A program made the translations under genes and the position numbers. A stretch of DNA of 5,052 bases. Origin: Helicobacteraceae bacterium (GTDB lineage Bacteria; Campylobacterota; Campylobacteria; Campylobacterales; Sulfurimonadaceae). The notes beneath the pieces were generated by a model. That model ran no database searches, had not been told where the DNA came from, and saw only the letters and a program-made list of their open reading frames with translations. Location: contig JAUWLG010000129.1 of the NCBI GenBank assembly GCA_030613795.1, forward strand, positions 1 to 5,052, given 5' to 3'. Every line of letters begins with the position of its first letter. The first letter of the stretch is position 1. Positions 1-5,052 of this stretch are shown one piece after another.

Positions 1-1793
1 TTAGAGAGACTTCGACGTTTACCGCTTAACATCGAAACACTTTTGATAGAGAGTTCCTCTTTTTGCGCCAAGATCACTGTTTCTATACTGTTCGCGATCT
101 TATAAGGTGTCTCCAGATTCGTATTGATGTTCATCTTACCGGTAATGTTCATCGTTCGTCCGTCAAATGGCGGGAAGAGTTGGAAATGCATCGTTTTGAG
201 TGTACCCACCGTCATAAGCGGCACCACAATAAAAAAGAGCGCCAAAGTAAGTTTTTTATGGTGGATCAGTTTATGCAAAACCACCTCATAACGCCTTGTC
301 AACGGTGACCAGTCAAGTGACTTGCTCCCCTTTTTCAACAACTCTTTGGCATGTAAGGGTAAAAAGAAAAAACTCTCAATAAGTGAACCGAACAAGACCA
401 TGACAACCACGATAGGAATGAGTACAATAAACATCCCCATCTCACCACTGAGCATAAACATCGGCAAGAAAGCGGCAACAGTTGTCAAGGTCGCCAAGGT
501 AATTGGCAGAATAACTTCTTTGACACCTACTATTGCAGCATCTGCCGGCTCCATCCCTTCATCGATATGACGCTGAATGTTTTCGGAGACCACTACGGCA
601 TCATCAACAGCAATACCCACCACCAAAAGTGCCCCGATCAGCGAGACCATATTAAGTGAATAACCCCCTGTATAGATAAACATCAAGCCGATGATAAAAG
701 CGAAAGGTACGCCTAATGTCACCACAATAGCCGTATTACGGTTGATCAGAAAATACATCGTAAAAAAGATCAGGATCAATCCAAATGTAAGGTTAGCGAT
801 AATAATGCTCAGGCGTTCATCGATCGGTTCCGAGGAGTCTTGAAAAAAGTTAAAATGCAGGTCTGGATACTGCGGCTGAACCGTCTCCTCAACATACTCA
901 CGCAGTTTTTTCGAAAGTGCTATCGAGTTACCTTCTGTCTCTTTTGATATCTTCATCACAAGGTTGTATTCGCCGTTAAATGTCGACAAAGTGACATCTT
1001 GAGGATGATAAAAGCGGATACTGGCGATATCTTTGAGATAGAGCTGCTTACCGCCGATGTCTAACAGACTGTTCTCCCACTCTTGTATGTTCGCCTTACC
1101 GTTTGCAGTAGAGACATAGATGAAGTTGTCTATGTCATCGATGTCACCGATAGGATAGATATAAGAGAGATTTTGGATAGCACCCAAGACATCATTGGCA
1201 CTCAGGTTATACGCTTTAAGTGCATAATCATCGATCTTGATCTCTAACTTCTGGTCCGAGTCACCATAGATGACCACTTCTGAAATATTAGGTATCTGTG
1301 CGATCTTACTTTTTACACGTTTGGTCTGTTCCAACAAACTCTCAAACTCAGCCGTTTTAGAAGCGACTGAGAGTTTTATAAGGTCACGGTTTTTATCAAT
1401 AACCGTCGCGACCGGCTCATTCATGTCCGGCGGAATGTTTTGACGGACATTGGCAAGCTTGTCTTTGACCTTGTTTAAGACCACATAACTGTCAGCATTA
1501 TCATCAAGTGTCAAGATGATAGAGAAGCGCCCCGGACGGATCACACTCTCGATCTTATTGACCCCGCTGACTGAGCTGACATCGTCTTCAATGTCGCGTA
1601 CCACCATCTTGTCCAGCGTGTTGGCACTCGCTCCGGCATATACGCCTGCGACAATGATCTTGTTGAGTGTAACATCAGGAAAGATCTCTTTTGGTATCTT
1701 GATGTAAGAGAGCACCCCCGCCATCAGCAAAACGGCTAAAAGCATATGGTTCAAGGAGGTGTTGTTAATAAAATATTTGATGATCTTTGTCAT
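1..1793 (-). CDS. RND superfamily efflux pump inner-membrane permease (AcrB/HAE-like), 3' part outside window
   Basis: This is the N-terminal 597 residues of an RND proton-driven exporter; family members are about 1000 residues, so the rest lies left of base 1 and the frame is open at the edge. Seen: TM1 at about residues 16-32, a large periplasmic porter region at about 35-325, then TM2 (328-348), TM3 (354-374), TM4 (379-402), TM5 (425-446), TM6 (455-478) and TM7 (about 514-532), followed by the start of the second porter half (FPPFDGR). TM4 carries the hallmark VDDAVVVSEN, with D397 and D398 matching the proton-relay aspartates of AcrB; the TLTTVAAFLP and LPLH elements are also typical. The Asp-Asp pair favours the hydrophobe/amphiphile (drug, detergent, bile-type) branch over the heavy-metal branch; the substrate cannot be told. 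The ATG at 1793 is chosen because a GGA (1800-1802) lies 6 bases upstream and TM1 begins at the expected distance. The pump needs an adaptor and an outer-membrane channel; neither is visible here. Confidence 0.95.
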   Translation of the reverse strand, partial: MTKIIKYFINNTSLNHMLLAVLLMAGVLSYIKIPKEIFPDVTLNKIIVAGVYAGASANTLDKMVVRDIEDDVSSVSGVNKIESVIRPGRFSIILTLDDNADSYVVLNKVKDKLANVRQNIPPDMNEPVATVIDKNRDLIKLSVASKTAEFESLLEQTKRVKSKIAQIPNISEVVIYGDSDQKLEIKIDDYALKAYNLSANDVLGAIQNLSYIYPIGDIDDIDNFIYVSTANGKANIQEWENSLLDIGGKQLYLKDIASIRFYHPQDVTLSTFNGEYNLVMKISKETEGNSIALSKKLREYVEETVQPQYPDLHFNFFQDSSEPIDERLSIIIANLTFGLILIFFTMYFLINRNTAIVVTLGVPFAFIIGLMFIYTGGYSLNMVSLIGALLVVGIAVDDAVVVSENIQRHIDEGMEPADAAIVGVKEVILPITLATLTTVAAFLPMFMLSGEMGMFIVLIPIVVVMVLFGSLIESFFFLPLHAKELLKKGSKSLDWSPLTRRYEVVLHKLIHHKKLTLALFFIVVPLMTVGTLKTMHFQLFPPFDGRTMNITGKMNINTNLETPYKIANSIETVILAQKEELSIKSVSMLSGKRRSLS

Positions 1794-1799
1794 TAAAAT

Positions 1800-1804
1800 T
1801 CCAG
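1800..1804 (-). promoter_or_regulatory. Weak ribosome binding site of the RND gene
   Basis: The transcript reads CTGGA here, with GGA ending 6 bases before the ATG at 1793. It is a short match to the Shine-Dalgarno core but sits at the right spacing and supports the chosen start. Confidence 0.5.
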
Positions 1805-1818
1805 TTGATTAATAGTAG

Positions 1819-1824
1819 ATTGTA
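1819..1824 (-). promoter_or_regulatory. Possible -10 box (TACAAT) before the RND gene
   Basis: On the minus strand the hexamer TACAAT matches the sigma70 -10 consensus at five of six positions and lies 25 bases upstream of the start codon. No recognisable -35 box is found at 16-18 bases further upstream, so this is only a candidate for independent transcription of the pump gene; read-through from the thioredoxin gene is the alternative. Confidence 0.25.
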
Positions 1825-1835
1825 GCTAATGAACG

Positions 1836-1871
1836 TTAACTCTGTGTTAAAACAGGGTACCCCAATGGTAC
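1836..1871 (-). other. Two tandem short hairpins between thioredoxin and RND genes
   Basis: Directly after the thioredoxin stop codon, GTACC and GGTAC can pair across a 5-base loop (1857-1871). A second element, TTAAC and GTTAA, pairs across another 5-base loop (1836-1850). The first also overlaps the palindrome GGGTACCC. Stems are only 5 bp and no uridine tract of useful length follows either, so they do not form a convincing intrinsic terminator. They could act as a weak attenuator, an RNA-stability element or an operator, or be chance. Confidence 0.3.
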
Positions 1872-2699
1872 TTACTTGCCGCTGCCCTTTTTAAGCAGAT
1901 ATAAAAACTCATCTCTATTATGATAACCGGCAACGCTTGCATAACTCTGCTCAGTTTTATAATCTATAAAATGTACAACAGGTGTAAAAGCTTTGTCAAA
2001 ACGTTTAGGAAAAGGCTCTTTGTCTTTATTGATGATCAGTGGAATATATTTTTTATGGATCATAGTATTGACATCTTTTTTAAGAAGAACCCGCTCTTCA
2101 AACTTGAGACACCATGGGCAATAGTTTGAGACCAGAACAAGCATGATGTTTTTTTTCTCTTTTTTAGCACGTTTCAGAGCCGCATCATAGTTTGTCTCAT
2201 ACCCTGTCGCTGACGCAAAACTATTTTTATCCACAGCAACTTTAACTAACGCCTTGTTCTCTTCACGGTATTGACCTGCGAAGCGTATAAAAAGAGTGTC
2301 CAAGGCATCTTCGAGATTATTTTCAAATCTATCATCAAAGACAAAGTACTTTTTATCACCATAGGTAATCGCAAAAATCTTCTCCTTATCATCCAGACGA
2401 CTCACCTGCTCACTGATGAGAAGTCTAACATTGATGACCACCTCTTCACCGACATACATCTCACTGACAAGTACAGCAAGTGACCTTGTACCATACTCGC
2501 TAGTATCAATGTTGAGCTCGTCTGTCGTCTCTATTAACTGCTCTAAAATAACAGCTTTGTAAGTTTTAGGGATTTTTTTACCGCTTATATCTACTACTGG
2601 ATACACCTTGTTGATGCCAGAAAGTGTAAATATTGTGCCAGCCATTGCGACTGCCTGTGTTAATAGTATAAATGCAAAAATCGACCGTATATATTTCAT
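1872..2699 (-). CDS. Exported thioredoxin-fold protein with CPWC active site and extra N-terminal domain (SoxW-like)
   Basis: A 275-residue periplasmic thiol-disulfide protein. Residues 1-20 form a signal peptide: K2 and R5, a hydrophobic run FAFILLTQAVAM, and an AMA-G type I cleavage site. Residues 21 to about 160 form a charged alpha/beta-looking region that I do not recognise. From about 170 to the end is a thioredoxin domain with C194-P-W-C197, preceded by the beta strand IMLVLVSNY, and a TPV cis-proline (P240). The following KFEERVL resembles the Thioredoxin_7/SoxW and DsbD-C type rather than cytosolic TrxA (CGPC). ATG at 2699 is preferred over an in-frame GTG at 2717 because AAAGGA (2705-2710) stands 5 bases before it and the signal peptide then begins properly. 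It lies 24 bases after the YeeE/YedE permease stop, so the two are probably cotranscribed. Inference: it reduces or transfers sulfur on periplasmic partners linked to the transported sulfur compound. The exact role is unknown. Confidence 0.88.
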   Translation of the reverse strand: MKYIRSIFAFILLTQAVAMAGTIFTLSGINKVYPVVDISGKKIPKTYKAVILEQLIETTDELNIDTSEYGTRSLAVLVSEMYVGEEVVINVRLLISEQVSRLDDKEKIFAITYGDKKYFVFDDRFENNLEDALDTLFIRFAGQYREENKALVKVAVDKNSFASATGYETNYDAALKRAKKEKKNIMLVLVSNYCPWCLKFEERVLLKKDVNTMIHKKYIPLIINKDKEPFPKRFDKAFTPVVHFIDYKTEQSYASVAGYHNRDEFLYLLKKGSGK

Positions 2700-2704
2700 A
2701 AAAT

Positions 2705-2710
2705 TCCTTT
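2705..2710 (-). promoter_or_regulatory. Ribosome binding site that fixes the thioredoxin start
   Basis: AAAGGA in the transcript, ending 5 bases before ATG 2699. The competing GTG at 2717 has only an AAAGAG placed directly against it, so this site decides in favour of the shorter, 275-residue protein. Confidence 0.7.
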
Positions 2711-2723
2711 GTTTCACTCTTTG

Positions 2724-3956
2724 TTAGATACTGCAGCTTTTATTGATATAGTTCTTGACATACCAGTTCCCTGCAAAACCACCTATCGTCACAACAATTA
2801 AATAGAGCCATCCTGAGAGAGAAAACTCGGCTATAGGTGTGTAGAGTGCACCCACGTTACAGCCGTTGGAGAGACGTGTTCCAAAGCCCATGATAAAACC
2901 GCCAAAGGCGTAGAGCATAAAGTCTTTACCTGTTATGCTGAGACCTGCTTTGAACTTGGCTTTAAAACGACCTGCAATAAGCAGGTAAAAGATCGCTCCC
3001 ATAATAATGGCAAAGTTCTGAATACTCGTTCCATGTTCAAGCAGAGGTGTTGTAAAAAGTGACAGGGGTCGATGCGTAAAGTCTGCCAAGGTCTGAGCCT
3101 CAACACCAAAAAGCATCAGAAGTTTTGCAAACCATAACCCAAAGGCAGAAGAGGCGCTCCACCCCTTGTCATAAAGCCAGAGCAGCGAGGCAAAAAGAAG
3201 TGTAATAATAACGACACTTACCCGCATATTCCAAGGTTTCACAAACACCTTTTCATAGCTCATCACACTTTTTTGTTCCTGCTTCTCCAAAACTATATTA
3301 TGTTTTTCATTATAGTATCGCTCATACTTACGAGCAGCCATAATGACAAGAGCAGCCAAAAGTGCGGTTAAAACTGTGGCCCCAATATAGCCGTTAAAGC
3401 CATCAAATAAAAAGAGGTCAGGCAGAAAAACACCCCCTTGAAACAGCTCGCCTCTTGATGAAGAGATCCATGACTCTTTTACAAACATACTTGTGGCCTG
3501 TGTATTAAAGCCAAGAAAGACGCCAAAAGAGAGAAAAAAAATACTGACAAAAGCACGTGAAAAACCTGAACCTACATCTGTCAGCGAACCGGTTGCACAA
3601 CACGAGGTAAAGGCCATCCCAAATCCAAACATCAACCCGCCAACGATCAGACCGAAGTTTATAGGGTAGATGTTGAGACGATAAGCAGCTTCGTTGTCAT
3701 AGATGAAAAAGGCGGTTAAGACCGCCGTAAGAACAAACATGATCAGCAGAGCCGAGGCCAGAGTCGATGAACCTGTACGACTCAAACGGTTCACACTCCC
3801 CGCAAATCCCATAGATGCACGGGCTAAAGCATATCCAAATCCTAAGCCTATCAAAAGCCTGTAAAACAACTCAACCGTTGCCAGATTTACGGCACCCAAT
3901 AAAATGACTAGAGCTAAAAGCCCCAAGCCTAAATAACTTTGATTTTTATTCATCAT
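2724..3956 (-). CDS. YeeE/YedE family (Sulf_transp) inner-membrane sulfur-compound permease
   Basis: A 410-residue integral membrane protein with about ten to eleven hydrophobic segments arranged as two homologous halves. The halves are joined by a strongly charged linker (about 209-240), presumably cytoplasmic. Each half carries the family signature: GFGMAFTSCCATGSL (111-125) in the first and GFGTRLSNGCNVGAL (357-371) in the second. Known family members include the thiosulfate importer TsuA (YeeE) and SoxT proteins of sulfur oxidisers; C119/C120 and C366 occupy the places of the cysteines thought to hand thiosulfate through the pore. Only one other cysteine, C408, is present, at the extreme C-terminus. 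Oddities: the first signature has SCC where GGC or GC is usual, and the R-x-R-F-C-F-like element of the first half reads RASMGFAG without cysteine. The start may equally be the ATG at 3953; neither has a strong ribosome site. No TusA/YeeD sulfur carrier gene is adjacent; a secreted thioredoxin takes that place. The substrate is inferred, not shown. Confidence 0.9.
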   Translation of the reverse strand: MMNKNQSYLGLGLLALVILLGAVNLATVELFYRLLIGLGFGYALARASMGFAGSVNRLSRTGSSTLASALLIMFVLTAVLTAFFIYDNEAAYRLNIYPINFGLIVGGLMFGFGMAFTSCCATGSLTDVGSGFSRAFVSIFFLSFGVFLGFNTQATSMFVKESWISSSRGELFQGGVFLPDLFLFDGFNGYIGATVLTALLAALVIMAARKYERYYNEKHNIVLEKQEQKSVMSYEKVFVKPWNMRVSVVIITLLFASLLWLYDKGWSASSAFGLWFAKLLMLFGVEAQTLADFTHRPLSLFTTPLLEHGTSIQNFAIIMGAIFYLLIAGRFKAKFKAGLSITGKDFMLYAFGGFIMGFGTRLSNGCNVGALYTPIAEFSLSGWLYLIVVTIGGFAGNWYVKNYINKSCSI

Positions 3957-3980
3957 CTGTCTCTATTTTAATTAACAAAT

Positions 3981-3986
3981 ATTATA
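3981..3986 (-). promoter_or_regulatory. -10 box TATAAT upstream of the permease-thioredoxin unit
   Basis: A perfect TATAAT on the minus strand, ending 24 bases before the permease ATG. At 17 bases further upstream lies TGTTCA (4004-4009), matching only three positions of TTGACA. A good -10 with a poor -35 is common in Campylobacterota housekeeping promoters, so this is a reasonable promoter for the permease and thioredoxin genes, giving a leader of roughly 15-20 bases. No operator is recognisable. Confidence 0.55.
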
Positions 3987-4064
3987 GCATCTATATAAGG
4001 TGATGAACATGTCGAAACGGTGTAAAAGCTACTCTCAGCTGAATGGGATAAACCGCTTCTGACT

Positions 4065-4694
4065 TTAATATGTCACAAGTAGCGTTCGTTTAAAATATGT
4101 TGGCGTCTTTAACTGTTTTAACATAAAGTCTGCTACATCCAAACGCGATATCTTTTTGGCTGTAATACCCGTCAAGTCTTCAATAACTCTATACTGACCA
4201 GTTCTTGACCCATTTGTAAGAAAACCGGGACGCACTATCATCCAGTGTGTATGACTCTCTTTAATAAGGAGCTCCTCACGGTCTTTATCTTTATAGATCT
4301 CTTTTAATAGAAGCGGTTTAAAGATGCGGTCATATAAAAACCCACCATGCCCGCTACTGTCTCCTGCTCCTATCCCAGTGATCACAATAAGTTTTTGTTC
4401 TGAATTTTTGTCTATAGAGGTTAATACGTTCTCAAGTCCCTTGGAAAACACTTCGACCGGTTTAAATGTAGGCGGTATACCTATACATACACATATTGCA
4501 TCTTGACCGGCTATGACATCTGCGACAACAGGCAGATCCAGGATATCGCCTTTAACAATATGCAGATCAGGGTCTGTTATCTGTAATTTTTCGGGGTATC
4601 GTAAAAGAGCAGTGACCTTATGTCCCTCATCTAATGCAAGCTTTAACAACTGATGACCAATACCATTAGAAGCGCCAAAGATCAGGATCTTCAT
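4065..4694 (-). CDS. Atypical SDR, NAD(P)H-binding reductase/epimerase-like protein
   Basis: A 209-residue cytosolic Rossmann-fold protein of the NAD(P)H-binding (NAD_binding_10, biliverdin-reductase-B/SDR_a5-like) type. Seen: beta1 plus dinucleotide loop KILIFGASNGIG (2-13); a basic R32 after beta2 (TALLRYPEKL), which favours NADP(H); KGDILD (48-53) at the adenine site; the conserved ITGIGAGDS (105-113); and the late signatures VRPGFLTNG (154-162) and SRLDVADFML (183-192). The classical catalytic YxxxK is absent, as usual for this subgroup; Y121 and K126 are one residue too far apart. Length fits the family. The start is well supported by AGGAG 5 bases upstream. The substrate is unknown; relatives act on flavins, biliverdin or quinones, or serve as redox sensors. 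It is separated from the permease gene by 108 bases containing a promoter, so a joint function with it is not implied. Confidence 0.87.
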   Translation of the reverse strand: MKILIFGASNGIGHQLLKLALDEGHKVTALLRYPEKLQITDPDLHIVKGDILDLPVVADVIAGQDAICVCIGIPPTFKPVEVFSKGLENVLTSIDKNSEQKLIVITGIGAGDSSGHGGFLYDRIFKPLLLKEIYKDKDREELLIKESHTHWMIVRPGFLTNGSRTGQYRVIEDLTGITAKKISRLDVADFMLKQLKTPTYFKRTLLVTY

Positions 4695-4699
4695 CTCAT

Positions 4700-4704
4700 C
4701 TCCT
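4700..4704 (-). promoter_or_regulatory. Strong ribosome binding site of the SDR gene
   Basis: AGGAG in the transcript, preceded by an A tract and ending 5 bases before the ATG at 4694. It is the best Shine-Dalgarno match in the window. Confidence 0.75.
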
Positions 4705-4728
4705 TTTTTTGATGGCTTACTTACTATT

Positions 4729-4734
4729 AGTATA
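4729..4734 (-). promoter_or_regulatory. Possible -10 box (TATACT) of the SDR gene
   Basis: TATACT on the minus strand agrees with the -10 consensus at five of six positions and lies 34 bases before the start codon. No convincing -35 hexamer is seen 16-18 bases upstream. It is the best promoter candidate in the 142-base gap between the alkyltransferase and SDR genes. Confidence 0.35.
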
Positions 4735-4836
4735 CATCGTGTCTCTCAAGAGCATTCATTAGATATTAAAGATGTCCTGATGTTTAAGAAAGTATTACTC
4801 AAAAAAAATCTTCTAGCTTGCCGTCGGTATAAATTT

Positions 4837-5052
4837 TTATGTAAAGTTGTACATACAATGTTCAAAGGCGATAATCTTGCCATCTTTAATGACGACACCT
4901 TCATCCTCAAGCAGTTTTATCTTTGTGTCAACACCACCCTCTCCCGAGTAGTTACCGATTTTTCCACTGCTTGGGACAACACGATGACAAGGGACTGTAG
5001 GGGCATTCGGATTTTTGCCCACAGCAGTACCGCCAGCACGTACTGCTTTCGT
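4837..5052 (-). CDS. ogt: Methylated-DNA--[protein]-cysteine S-methyltransferase (O6-alkylguanine repair), C-terminal part
   Basis: The last 71 residues of a suicide DNA-repair protein that moves an alkyl group from O6-alkylguanine (or O4-alkylthymine) to its own cysteine; the N-terminal part lies right of base 5052. The visible frame begins TKAVRAGGTAVGKNPNAP, containing the DNA-binding helix-turn-helix arginine (R5 of the fragment), then the active site VPCHRVV with acceptor cysteine C22 (codon 4989-4987), then GKIGNYSGEGG and KIKLLEDEGV, the conserved tail. The frame is open through the window edge; the GTG at 5022 is an internal valine (TAVGKNP), not a start. The compact C-terminus, with a short extension (VIKDGKIIAFEHCMYNFT) after the core, fits the small Ogt/MGMT class. 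Whether an Ada-type N-terminal domain is attached cannot be seen. The gene symbol indicates family rather than proven orthology. Confidence 0.93.
   Translation of the reverse strand, partial: TKAVRAGGTAVGKNPNAPTVPCHRVVPSSGKIGNYSGEGGVDTKIKLLEDEGVVIKDGKIIAFEHCMYNFT

Noticed and set aside
1..3. Apparent TAA stop of the RND gene at the left edge on the minus strand
   Set aside because: The triplet is out of frame with the ATG at 1793: the last full codon ends at base 3, leaving two bases of an incomplete codon. The gene therefore continues beyond the window rather than being truncated.
63..570. Two + strand open frames (63-308 and 322-570) of about 80 codons
   Set aside because: They run antisense through the RND gene, whose minus-strand frame is unbroken and carries strong family motifs; the + strand translations show no recognisable domain.
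1516..1707. + strand open frame of 63 codons
   Set aside because: Antisense to the N-terminal porter region of the RND gene, with no independent support.
1920..2483. + strand open frames at 1920-2129 and 2271-2483
   Set aside because: Both lie opposite the thioredoxin coding sequence, whose signal peptide, ribosome site and CPWC motif identify the true frame.
4024..4040. AGCT...AGCT hairpin followed by UUU after the SDR gene as a terminator
   Set aside because: The stem is only 4 bp and the U run four bases including the stem end; too weak to call.
4324..4506. + strand open frame of 60 codons
   Set aside because: Antisense to the SDR gene; composition follows from the codon use of the opposite strand.
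4801..4808. Run of eight A (U tract in the transcript) after the alkyltransferase gene as an intrinsic terminator
   Set aside because: I could not find a stable stem immediately before the U tract; only very short or AT-only pairings are possible.
4837..5022. Alkyltransferase read as a small 61-residue gene starting at GTG 5022
   Set aside because: The frame continues upstream to the window edge with conserved family residues (TKAVRAGGTA), so the GTG encodes an internal valine.

Overview
The window looks like a piece of chromosome from a sulfur-oxidising member of the Campylobacterota (Sulfurimonas/Sulfurovum-like). This is inferred from the moderate-to-low GC content, AT-rich gene starts, tight same-strand packing, and the pairing of a YeeE/YedE-type sulfur-compound permease with a secreted thioredoxin. 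No rRNA or other strict taxonomic marker is present, so the assignment is tentative. All five genes lie on the minus strand, so transcription runs from high to low coordinates.

In transcription order: (1) the C-terminal 71 residues of an O6-alkylguanine-DNA alkyltransferase (5052-4837, 5' end outside the window), identified by the PCHRV active site. (2) A 209-residue atypical SDR / NAD(P)H-binding reductase (4694-4065) with a strong ribosome binding site. (3) A 410-residue, two-halved YeeE/YedE family permease (3956-2724), preceded by a TATAAT -10 box. (4) A 275-residue exported thioredoxin-fold protein (2699-1872), 24 bases after the permease, with a signal peptide, an unrecognised N-terminal domain and a C-terminal CPWC thioredoxin domain. 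(5) The first 597 residues of an RND-superfamily efflux pump inner-membrane subunit (1793 to beyond base 1). The pump gene occupies the whole first third of the window and stays open through the left edge.

The permease and thioredoxin very likely form one transcription unit. The permease would move a sulfur compound (thiosulfate or a related sulfane/thiol species is the family precedent) across the inner membrane, and the thioredoxin would act on disulfides or sulfur adducts on the periplasmic side. The RND gene follows after 78 bases that carry two small hairpins but no convincing terminator, so it may be read through or have its own weak promoter. No periplasmic adaptor or outer-membrane channel gene precedes it in the window. 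The SDR and alkyltransferase genes are separated by larger gaps and look like independent housekeeping/stress genes.

I see no mobile element, CRISPR array, tRNA, rRNA or long repeat. The most notable content is the permease plus extended-thioredoxin pair. The individual families are known, but the N-terminal half of the thioredoxin protein and the altered cysteine motifs of the permease deserve a second look.
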